Positions 20,401-28,000 of a stretch of DNA of 64,000 bases are shown in pieces. The position numbers and the translations under genes were made by a program. This DNA is from a virus: positions 31,135-95,134 of the IMG/VR virus record IMGVR_UViG_3300036781_000838. One strand, written 5' to 3'. The notes under the pieces were generated by a model that was not told the origin of the DNA, ran no database searches, and worked only from the letters and a program-made list of their open reading frames with translations. Positions within the stretch are counted from its first letter, which is position 1. Every line of letters starts with the position of its first letter.

Positions 20401-23400
20401 ATTCTGACAAGAGTAGTGAATTCGGGTTAAACATGGGTCATTTTATTTCCTGGCAGGACATCAAAAAGCCAATTGGAGATAATCTATTTATAACCGGGGC
20501 GTATAAGAATGCAATGGTCGATGAAATAAAGGCGGCGCTCTTTGAAGCGCACAACCCGGCCGGCATTCAATATTACTCCGATGGAGTAACATCCATGGGC
20601 CATTTCAGGGACATATTGAATTTTATCCCAAAAGAGAATAAAAGTAATAAATATTCCCTCCTGCAAAAGGACTTTATCTCCCGGGTAATGATGGGAAAAG
20701 AATCTCCAGAAGATTTTGTCAACAGATCTCAGGTGGAAGCATTACTAACGGACTACCTGAAAAACCAGGTGGATACGCATAAAAAATACCTCGTCGATCT
20801 GGGTATTGTCAACGAAGAACCTGTTAGTGCCGGCATTACAAACTATTCTACAAATGCCTTTAGTCAAGAGCAATTGGACAAATTGGGAGTTGGGGATGCC
20901 CGAAAAATGTCAGAGGTAGAGTATACGAACCTGGTCAAGTTTATGACCATTAACCGGCAAATCGGTGTTTTTGAACAGCACAAATTATTATACGGTCACC
21001 CCGCTCTTTATAAGGACCTGGCCAAGCGCTCCAACGGGATCAATTCTCAAAAGGAACTGATGACCGAAAACAGGCAAATACTTACCTGGATGGATAAGCA
21101 CATGGGCCGATTGGATGGTAAAATCAGGGGGGACCAGGAGGCGTCCACCATCAGGTTTGTATCATATAAGGATCCGGTAGTCATATCGCTATACCATAAG
21201 GATATAGCTAAGGGAATGTACGATTCCCTGATAAAAGAGCTGCCAAAGCATACCGTTGAACAGTTGATCGGAGCAACATTCGATGACAAAGGCGCCGTGG
21301 GAACAGTGGAAGGAGGGAAGGGGACCTATATAGATGCCTATATCAATGCCAATGAACCGGACGGCCAGGCATATGTGATGATGGATTTTTTCCGTGATAT
21401 GCTGTTTCAATCCGGCAAATTGAGTAAAGAGCAGTCAGCACTATGGGAATATGAAAGGGCAGTAGAGATCAATGACCGGAGCAATCCTAAAAGTGACTAT
21501 TATAAGGAATATACAAAACAAGATATCGACCAGGCGAGGGCGCTGCTGCAGGGAGAGAAGCCCAATGGCGTACTACAGACATTAAAACCGCAAGGATTTG
21601 GATATCAGACCACCGAAGGCATTACGCATACCACGTTTTTAAAGCACTCTGTTTTTCCGCTTACCTGGACCCGTGTAAGGGATCAGCCTAATATGGCAAA
21701 ATTGTACATCAGTTCTCAGGGTAATAAGATTGATGTCATTGGCTTCGAGTCAGGAGAAAAAGTAGGAAATGTGCTTCAAAATGGCGGCTTTGTGCAGCTG
21801 TACGGAGAGGACGGAACCTTTAACAGTGATCAGTTGCCAATACAGGAAATGTATTCCAAATATTACGGCATACAGGTGGAAATGGCTGCAAAGACCAAAG
21901 AGAAGGTAGTTATGGGCACGCAGATGCGCAAATTGATTTTGTCCAACCTGCCGGAAGAACTTAGACCTGTAGCTGATCAATATTTCAAGGTGTTGGAGGA
22001 TCTGATGGCCCTCGACAAGAAATCACTACTACATGAAGTCGGGTTAACAAGATTGCCGGATGGTAGTTACCAAACCGATAACCTGGAGGGACTTGTCAAT
22101 ACCCTTCGTCAGGAGGCTATTTCAAGGGAACTGCCGGATAATGTCATTGATATGCTCTCCGCGGTAAAGACCGAGGCCGGCGACCGGTTAGCATATAAAT
22201 TTGATGCTAATCCCATCCGCGAGAAGATTGACAATATTCTCAACGCAATTGTAGACTCAAGGGTCATTTCCCAAAAAATGTTTGGTAAAGCCTCCGTCCA
22301 GGTTGCGTCCACCCTGTGGGAGAAAAATCCCAGGAGTTTTATGTACCTCAAGGAAGGTATATGGACTTCGACCGAAGGAATAGAAAAGGGTAGCCTTACC
22401 GCCGAAGAGCAAAAATCAGTACGGATGATATCCTCCGACCTGAAATTCTATACCCGGGAAGAACCTTGGATGGAAGTATTGCTTCCCCATTATTTCGAGG
22501 GGATGCTGCCAACAGATATCAATCTCGCCGATATCGATCCCCGGCTGCTCGCTGCCATCGGATTTCGTATTCCGACGCAAGGGATGAATTCGATTGATAA
22601 TATCCGCATAAAGGGCTTTCTTGATCCGTCTATGGGTGATGTCGTGGTAGTGCCTTCTGAAATAGTAGGTAAATCAGGTTCTGACTTTGATATCGATAAA
22701 TTAAATATCTATTTGCCCAATTACACCATTGAAACAGTTAATGGTAAAAAATCCATAAAGTATGTGGATCCAGCCGGGTCCACCAAGGAAGCCCTTCAAA
22801 ACCGGTTAATACAGCTCATGGGCCAGATCCTGTCTCATCCGGACAATTACCGGCAGCTCATCGTACCCAATGGAGCCGAAACCCTTAAAGGACTGGCGGA
22901 CGAAATCAGGAGACTCAAGGGTCTTGATAAAGAAGGCGCCGGTCTAACCAGGTTAAGTGAGTGGAAAACGATGGTCGAAACTCGGGAGCGTTACATCAGC
23001 GGAAAGAAACTGGTGGGGATTGGCGCACTCCAGATTACATCACATACCGTTAGCCAGTTGGCGGGGATACAATTAACCGGGACCTATAAAGCCCGGGATG
23101 GCCAGGAGCTACCCATTAAAATAAAGTTTGATCACAACTCAGAGGCGGGTAAGTTCTACCTGACCGCGGTGATGGATAAAGGCAACCAGTACATCTCTGA
23201 ATTGCTGTCGGAGGCGCTTACCGGGTTTGTAGATGCAGCCAAGGACCCGTTTATATTTGACCTGAATTTAAATCTGCAGACCGCAGCTACCTGGTTCTAT
23301 CTGCAAAAATTGGGCGTTCCTGTCAAGGAGCTGGCGTATCTACATACTCAGCCATTAATTGAGCAATACTTTGCTGAACAAGGGAAGAATGAATCCTACG

Positions 23401-25055
23401 TGAACAAGGCCAACGATACTGAATTGGTTAAAGAAATGGTCATCTTTAAGGTGGCAGATCCCTATTTCCAGAAGGCGTTTGATACCCCCAAAAGTCTATA
23501 TCAACTCGGTCAACCTGATTCTAATGGCAAATGGAGAACCAGAAAGGAGTATTTCAAGCTTAAGGAGGAGTTGTTGTCAAAAGTTAACCGGTACCGTGGG
23601 GCAGTAGAAAAATATGCGGAGACGGATTTAAGGAATAATATTCAAACTCAGAACAAGGCCGGTTATCGGTTAACAAAAGAGGATGCGCTAAAACAGTTGG
23701 CCTTACTATACGATTACCTGGATTACCAGCAACAAGCAGGCTACCTGAGTAATTTTATCAATGCCATATCATATGATACTGCTAAGACAAAAAACATCAT
23801 TGAGAACAGGATACAGGATTCTACACTACAGTCTGCTTACAACGATAATTTTGTCACCCGGGATAGTATCAACCGCGTGTTCAGTACAACTTTCTTAGGG
23901 GCTGTCAAAGACCAGAAGCAGGATATAGCCAATATGTTCAAGGACTTTTTTGTAAGTCTCCATCCCAATGCACAACCAGCGTTTGAAAAGGTTATTGACT
24001 TAATTAATAACCCGGCCCTCAATATGACCAAAGATAAGAAAGCCGAAGTGCTGAACCGGTACCAAAACTTCTTTATCACCTCCCTGTTGCATACCGTTAA
24101 ATTCAAGGCTGGGACCGATGAAAGGTCCCTCAATGAATGGTATGGTATGTTCTTTGGCGATCGCTCCCTTCCAAAGCAGCTAAAGGAGTTCCAGGATAAC
24201 CCGCGATATAAGAACAACCTTGCCCTAAAACAACTTTTCCCCCTTATCAATAGCGACAAGAATGCTACTGATAATATTAAGCTATTTAATAATAGACTAT
24301 CCAGTTATGAGATCAATGTAATCTCTGAAGCATTAATGAATTTAAAGCAACAGGCGGAAGCAGAAAATAATGCGGAACTGGGAAAATTTGTAGGAAGACT
24401 TGGGGTGTTTTCCATCTTACAATCGGGAGTTCAGGCCAGCCCTATCACATACACGAAGATTTTACCCATCGAAATATACTCAAAAACGGTGGGAGATATC
24501 CTGGATCGGTTTACCGGGCAGGATATAGATAACCTGGACCCTACGCTAATGTGGAAACAGTTCTTCCAGAACAATTGGTACAATAGTCAATTGGTTCCAC
24601 GAGTTAAAAAGTTCTCTCATGAACGCAACGGTCTGATTTCTATCTCAGGAAATTTTAGGACTGCCAATTATGATTACGTGTCTACCCGGGAACTGAAGCC
24701 AGAATATGCAGGGAAAGTAAATGAGAAAAGAGAAGACCTGGTCAAACAAAAACGTTGGGATGATTTATACAATTATGGGCTTTTTGAGCGGATCCCGATA
24801 AAAGATGAAAACGGGAGTGATTTAACCGATGATCAGCCGGTAGTCTATTATAGACCAATTAACCGCCTGGGTAACAGGATGAGTATGACAGAAACTTACG
24901 GACTAAATAAAGAGTCAATACTTCCCAAAAATGAGCCCTTCGATGAGAGCCAGTATGAGGAAGCGGTTGAACAAATTCAAAATAAGACCACAGATACCAA
25001 TAAACCAAAGGACGAACAAGAGGATATGCCTTGCGAAGGCGGCACACCTTTTTAA
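11487..25055 (+). CDS. Giant virion RNA polymerase polyprotein (crAss-like, DFDID type)
   Basis: 4,522 residues, starting with GTG two bases after the previous stop. The RNA polymerase core is placed by R3694 in FRIPTQG followed by VVVVPSEIVGKSGSDFDIDKL. The DFDID at residues 3733-3737 matches the metal-binding loop of crAss-like and YonO-type single-subunit polymerases, and the spacing mirrors the RAPTLHR...NADFDGDQM stretch of cellular beta-prime. The N-terminus (DYFGQLGFNPFSNNEERYGD) resembles the first domain of other crAss-like polymerase proteins. Around residues 2250-2315 there is a degenerate zincin signature: HEAFE at 2256-2260 instead of HExxH, then EMLAEEF near 2308-2314. Residues about 1110-1450 are coiled-coil-like. 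By analogy with the Cellulophaga phage phi14:2 polymerase it would travel in the virion and transcribe early genes. It is exceptionally long because regions that some relatives encode as separate proteins appear fused. Confidence 0.92.
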   Translation: MPDFHSLYNPDLSSAPVQIAPPDLHPVQDPFQGYNPDNGINHVDAALSTLDKNLFKPTTDRILQPVGYDADALNADRYRKSDYFGQLGFNPFSNNEERYGDRQSNFNKLGSAFGGAWQLIKNQFVEQAGSWGDTLNFFKDNKSAFEESDFDEINKHQRELFTDHAIFETAAQRDSIWNFNTIANTIQQSGYAVGAISEIAAEELALSLLTAATFGGTSELQVARSAKLAASVGGVLRKTEQLGEALNTASRLRKVFETVNKVNPLLDNTLEFAANLKNISRAENIAAGGSKLGNLRTAARGFGAFYRDVREFNAAVAEAKSEAASSYQDLKSVLTTQYKKDHDGNDPVGTDAQKIQDTAMGAAQTNGVSNTYLIMLSNKIGMGNIMGGFKGLKDLEESAESGILRFSEKQAAKTGVKLADAASNKWLAFKQNLLRTPFSYLKTNLDEALQENLQDVSHDAIQNYYQAKYNDNKGEPVKSIADYITAAAANQFHVQGAKTFISGFLTGAIIGPGEYAIEKSGNIKQYLTDKTGYQQRQAEVKQSRNEIIDAGNKIWKNPLNFDYKTGDVTLQANFNTILKQAAQTNNKEAFYDIKDDALRHFILTGIRSGALDSFNNRLKSYTKNLSPEEFTTAFGIEYNEKNQGAVVNQVNAFGERASEIKELHENISADLKNPFNPFRFTPGERIIGNPQYVKEALSYKAWNDAVDNYVFTKSYYQDTIRGQANILSSFRNKAGFKDANFNDIYLLTSKEHLNAEIDNLQKEVKNLQPDKGDAGARTLNTQKRDRLAVLEKYKGHLEKWSESFDKHSTLPVGDQRTNAFNESFDAFKQQTAPLFGEFINNELKATDKAQISKDNVLKGFDSLHNYMKLQKQSGIILDKVNLLADPGNFSKFFAEHDKAIKGAYDFSTAVQEATGPADTATVHFKDEKGNDQSHTFTVGETYVGKMSQLEKYRGKGKTATQFNNDKIKIAAISADGKTISIALNGEPAVDMDAEEVAKLARDHNWKEYSKLSPIQQTYLSLRNKIITYRLLQRDSKGLPVKDAKGQYVPQDVKGRVKLNEKKDGLLFAYGNNTIEFNPKYVVNQQDLSELPTVQQQALKEQQDRIQRNFKAQVSIFEEAFKDTESKLEEQKALTRANQEEFTKTTEDLGDLKAHLDLVIGELEKNPYKGIGRRSNENKALTELKELLSKQIGEKNLYLQRLTQEQEVLQQSYETLKKANDLYAQAFFELQENETPFDKGNQQNIYDSTQGDLTEAAGEQVNKRLSDEQIDALIEDTRAEVELIQERIVVVHDLVTTAEKALRKIEKFDDIIKAVSEITDKRQLITYLSTLKGQSDDPEKRSILSALIKGLNKGDLGFEAQFILEKAAILKDSRKELADLLENAAQVQDKYDRLTLAREQRAKINILQQRVNYLKQVQDAISTGYGKIVAKQSLTRQAHLTKAKTAGIAQELHDFGDIMSTSPVIVSTESPFFDDIHKPRLDQVGLFKTADRHYLKDTDPEPTSPQAARFFKFSENVTPNGAYYFQVVHEGNDAYGIRVPGIYKDDIKVIVVKKDGIVYKPVGVDGIYLDAPHKDNLVYTSIHGNEQLLDKSPTEALTWVKENFATKSMTDEDIINKINEFKTFRQVIKDKIAHGQPVYLTITDKSIGIQSREPLDVNTKRPQELPLEGRLIAPDNSDWVHIKHPDGTPIHLEVSTTGSVLNKKVKAGRIALVKDDGSIFQVYNRQLNGAEKANIIGIIKMIAPLMGRRYLDKERLAEIDSLAKAGKISPDQAIHLSNPLTESEQDRFDKAINYLMGVVYWRQAKEGETVGKDQFRVAKGMLYRGEMAVAFNPEEIEKNKDALMEGLYHQVNNKKVGDTANVFYEMTVREEQVAEKKWDNYPHYLLDGSAGRVPPIYTNVKPFVSKTDVSSTQLRSVYLTYGFNAEFTAAPVENSKSDQNSGETRVFTDPLAIPKEQGAQIAFVRKKIDKTTDLNVIAQWDGTRFKVVKLIDQNGQDFSDRKDIIEKNEDYINATISSLETNINIPDAYDAELNSFKTVYHRIETYNGQPTQPGGSPGIASEATTGTSGSARKKDILDRVLSVADTPENYHIWSNTRDGQDRHLLGEQIQFAINQLLSVDPAKLTKEGIADYLKNIKAFQSKDILEKVTGILLNQQLEEASTDTSGNTYSQAQIDTLIQQAVTTGITDIIDENARLALTDDPKVKEDIEAFKAWMKERLPQVPVHKVLHLINGRNWGQFIKGAIQIFQNAEQGTGYHEAFEAVWNAYLTTEEQQDLAGEFRERVGAFTNPFSKATKSHTEASMYDVREMLAEEFKDYVAKDQPIVRPNSPVRNTIFRRLWNFIKRMLGLTVNDNQAFNSKINHLFNKIDTGDYADAIPITTSSEPSYRALEGNTVEFTQAVMEGVSAIFFSKLYASQNNIEALFSKGSNAKLFNELYEGTRGTLEQYFNAPINSIVKVLTEKGITHDKIAAEVLKYTNGSDYRQKKSVLDRFNGEVLTEFKKFIGQFGLQFKEVNNEEGVNDERGEDNINEIEDKEQTATNALGIRESIYVDPRNMTKSTVRLLIASLTADEYKPNSNQVQIKKNGLGLPTLEDYGRKINILLNELHGVVPVYEKGKRVEAIDLMFRKLDERFKNTDGRFKKGFEWIQKLKSRLKFELNGQKLSFEHLTEDEIRLLIAFESSFTNNKNLPFKILIGEGGYLTAVDPVVVTNAAKVKEHWQNSLKSTSRQLKSNEDLAKAPLTYIGADGKIMFNTRSESMVRLLSASTNQTKLDGLKKMGINFTQSDAELLNSPDITKAIAESFNGISYAFREGLISGFDDLFGKQVVNGPISSLLAIELDATAEDNILSHQNAAGKQQFSITLPSAVSNTINSLKGVDNISDFILSNPQYGSVSANGEILLNPYQANSQLLKTDGILFDKNGKKKRDIDYQFILGMSLLTDNEGDNTDDLKYPDKIVQEIYHLLNGTYYTVINSDKSSEFGLNMGHFISWQDIKKPIGDNLFITGAYKNAMVDEIKAALFEAHNPAGIQYYSDGVTSMGHFRDILNFIPKENKSNKYSLLQKDFISRVMMGKESPEDFVNRSQVEALLTDYLKNQVDTHKKYLVDLGIVNEEPVSAGITNYSTNAFSQEQLDKLGVGDARKMSEVEYTNLVKFMTINRQIGVFEQHKLLYGHPALYKDLAKRSNGINSQKELMTENRQILTWMDKHMGRLDGKIRGDQEASTIRFVSYKDPVVISLYHKDIAKGMYDSLIKELPKHTVEQLIGATFDDKGAVGTVEGGKGTYIDAYINANEPDGQAYVMMDFFRDMLFQSGKLSKEQSALWEYERAVEINDRSNPKSDYYKEYTKQDIDQARALLQGEKPNGVLQTLKPQGFGYQTTEGITHTTFLKHSVFPLTWTRVRDQPNMAKLYISSQGNKIDVIGFESGEKVGNVLQNGGFVQLYGEDGTFNSDQLPIQEMYSKYYGIQVEMAAKTKEKVVMGTQMRKLILSNLPEELRPVADQYFKVLEDLMALDKKSLLHEVGLTRLPDGSYQTDNLEGLVNTLRQEAISRELPDNVIDMLSAVKTEAGDRLAYKFDANPIREKIDNILNAIVDSRVISQKMFGKASVQVASTLWEKNPRSFMYLKEGIWTSTEGIEKGSLTAEEQKSVRMISSDLKFYTREEPWMEVLLPHYFEGMLPTDINLADIDPRLLAAIGFRIPTQGMNSIDNIRIKGFLDPSMGDVVVVPSEIVGKSGSDFDIDKLNIYLPNYTIETVNGKKSIKYVDPAGSTKEALQNRLIQLMGQILSHPDNYRQLIVPNGAETLKGLADEIRRLKGLDKEGAGLTRLSEWKTMVETRERYISGKKLVGIGALQITSHTVSQLAGIQLTGTYKARDGQELPIKIKFDHNSEAGKFYLTAVMDKGNQYISELLSEALTGFVDAAKDPFIFDLNLNLQTAATWFYLQKLGVPVKELAYLHTQPLIEQYFAEQGKNESYVNKANDTELVKEMVIFKVADPYFQKAFDTPKSLYQLGQPDSNGKWRTRKEYFKLKEELLSKVNRYRGAVEKYAETDLRNNIQTQNKAGYRLTKEDALKQLALLYDYLDYQQQAGYLSNFINAISYDTAKTKNIIENRIQDSTLQSAYNDNFVTRDSINRVFSTTFLGAVKDQKQDIANMFKDFFVSLHPNAQPAFEKVIDLINNPALNMTKDKKAEVLNRYQNFFITSLLHTVKFKAGTDERSLNEWYGMFFGDRSLPKQLKEFQDNPRYKNNLALKQLFPLINSDKNATDNIKLFNNRLSSYEINVISEALMNLKQQAEAENNAELGKFVGRLGVFSILQSGVQASPITYTKILPIEIYSKTVGDILDRFTGQDIDNLDPTLMWKQFFQNNWYNSQLVPRVKKFSHERNGLISISGNFRTANYDYVSTRELKPEYAGKVNEKREDLVKQKRWDDLYNYGLFERIPIKDENGSDLTDDQPVVYYRPINRLGNRMSMTETYGLNKESILPKNEPFDESQYEEAVEQIQNKTTDTNKPKDEQEDMPCEGGTPF

Positions 25056-25064
25056 TACCAACCT

Positions 25065-28000
25065 ATGAATTGCACAACGCTCCCCCACAAAGAATCAAGT
25101 TTAAACGCCCGGGAATCACTTTTAAGCAAAAAAGCTATTGATGAAGATGGCCGGATTATATCAGAAGAGAGATTTCACGACACCGTTGATGAGATAACGA
25201 CCCAGGCCAGGAAATCCTACCAGGTCGACCGGGGACCTCTTTTTGCCCGCGTTGAAGTTACTCCTTCATTTGGTGGCAAATATTTCAAAGCAGAACCGAA
25301 TGAACTTGCTTTTAATGATATTGACGAAGCCCGTAAAAAATTGGCAATCTATGATTCGCAGGAATCTATTGGATCATTTCGGCAGCCCAGTTCCCGGGAC
25401 AAAGAAGTGGTTAGTATTGAAGATAAGGTCAACCATTTTCTTTCTTCTATAGGTGTATCCGTTGAAAAAGTGGATCAATTAACGGATGCAGCAGGAAATA
25501 AGCTCGATGCTGTTGCTAAGGCAAGTATGCTAAATAAGATCATCCAGGTTGTTGACGGTAAGGCAGATATGACCACCCTGCCGGAAGAAGCAGCTCACTT
25601 TTTTGTATCGCTACTAGGGGAGGAAAATGCCTTGTACAAGGCTATGTTCAAAGATATCCCGACGTATAGACTTTACAGTGGTGTAGTTCAGCAATATAAA
25701 GGTAATAAGTTGTATCGGCGCAGTGATGGTACCCTCAATTTTGATATGATAAAAAAGGAGGCTATTGGTAAACTGATAGCTGAACATATTCTTGTACAAG
25801 GGGTCGGCGACGAATACACAGAATCGATAGCAAAGGCCCAAAAATGGTGGGAGAAAGTGTGGGACTATATTACTAAGATATTTGCTCAAAGTAAGGTTAA
25901 CCCCTTTCAGGAGTCGGCGAAAAGAATCCTGGCAAATCAAGTTCAGGGCCTCAAGAATATCCATGAGCTGGACTCCACCGATGAGTTTTTACAGGTTGAC
26001 AATGTTTACAGTCGAATTAAAGCAGACCAACAGCGCATACACCTTGATAATTCTGTAGATCCCCGAACAGGAGAGAAACGTCATCAATATACCGTAGATG
26101 GCAAAAATGTCAGGGGTTCAGTTACCGAACTGTTGGTAGATAAATGGTATAAAGCCAGGTTCCCTACAGACAACAGAACTGAGCGCCAAAAGAACATCGA
26201 TAGTCTGAAGGCGCAGGAAGGAGATAAGGTCCACGCTGATGCCCAAAATATCATTGAACGCTACATCGATGCGAACACCGGTGAACTGCTCACGGTGCCC
26301 AGGCCAGTATCCACCATATCAACCAACCAGAGTATTTACACCAAGCTGGAGTCTTATATCGGGGAGCTTTTAAGGTCTTATCCGGCTGCAACCAAATTTA
26401 TGGCTGAGGTCCGGATCCATGATGCGAAACGGAATATGCCCGGGAGCATCGATTTGCTGGTGTTAACACCAGATGGTGCTGCTGATATTTACGACTGGAA
26501 ATCACAAGAGGTAGCAAAGGACCAGACTGATTTAAAATGGTTCAAAGAGCCTGCTTACCGGATACAGTTAGAGGCATACCGTAAAATCCTTACCCAAGAG
26601 TATGGTATAACCAGGTTCAACAAGGTCCGGGCGATCCCTATAAAGACAAATTTTATCTACAAAAAAGAACAGGGCACTTACACTCCCAAAACACTCGCTG
26701 ATATCGAGGTAGGATCGATCTACCCCGGGCAAATCCCGGAGGATAAGGCATATCTACTACCTGTGGTCGCCCAGGATGAAAAGACGGGAGATGATAAATT
26801 GGATAAATTGATTACCCAGCTAAATACAGTCCTTGAAAAAATATCTCAGCAGCATTTTGACCGGGATAAGCGCTATCTGAAGGCGGAGGAACTGAATAAA
26901 ATCAGGAAGGCGATCCGCGATCTCCAGGTGCGGCAGGATATAGGGACTTTCGTAGAAAACGGCTTGGCTGAGGTAATGAAATACCAGGACAAGCTGGATA
27001 ATGATACCGTTACCAAAAGTGATGTGCTTGATTCTATTGATATTCTTTCCGTTTATGCGCAGGCGCAGTTGCTTTTACGAGAACAACTCAAGAACCTTCG
27101 GAAGAAAATTGGTGCCGAAACAGATCCGGTGGCCAAAGGCGAGTTGGAGACACTACAGTCGGATTTCTTAAAAATGAGCGCCAATAGCAAGGATGTGCTA
27201 TTTAATATGGAGGAAAAACTGAAAGAAATCGGGGTTCAGATTGCTGAAAAAGAAGGAATATCCAACCTGCTGACGGCGGAAAAGAGCATGGACCGGATGA
27301 AAACCTTGTTCAGGTCTATTTCTACCCTTCCGACACGCTCTATCCAGACCTTTTATAAACTATTGTCTACCTCCCAGTCTAAACGAGATTTTCAAATTGA
27401 CGACCTGAATGAGAAATTGCATCATATAAAGGAGAATGTTGAGAAATGGTCGGCAAGCAAGGGGATTAGCAGGGAAAATATGTTTGACGATATTTTGAAA
27501 ATTAATGCTGATGGTAACTGGACCGGTGACTTCCTGGATAAATTCTCCAAAGATTATTTTGTCACCAAGAATGAAGCCATTAAAACGGGGGATATCAAGT
27601 GGATTTCCGATAACACCACTTTTGACAGGGAACGGTATGAAAAGGACCTGGCCAGTTATAAAGCAGTGATTGAAACGGTAGCTTATAGCCCCGATCCAGT
27701 AAAAAATAAAGAGCGCCAGGATAAGGCGCTGGCTGCGTGGATCAACGCACGGGATGTGGATACATCCGACTTTGCCAAGCTGAATAAGAAAAACTATTAT
27801 CTGAAGCCAAAGGAGCAATGGTACAGCAATAAATGGAGCAACCTGCTCAAGGAGGAAAACAAACCCCTGAAAGAAGCCTTTGACTACTTTCAGTTGCTTA
27901 AATCTTTCTCAGATAAGTTGGGGATGATAGATTTTGAAAATGGCTTCATCCCATCAATTCGCCAGGATAAACTGGAGCTGGCTGTATTCGCCGGGCTGAG

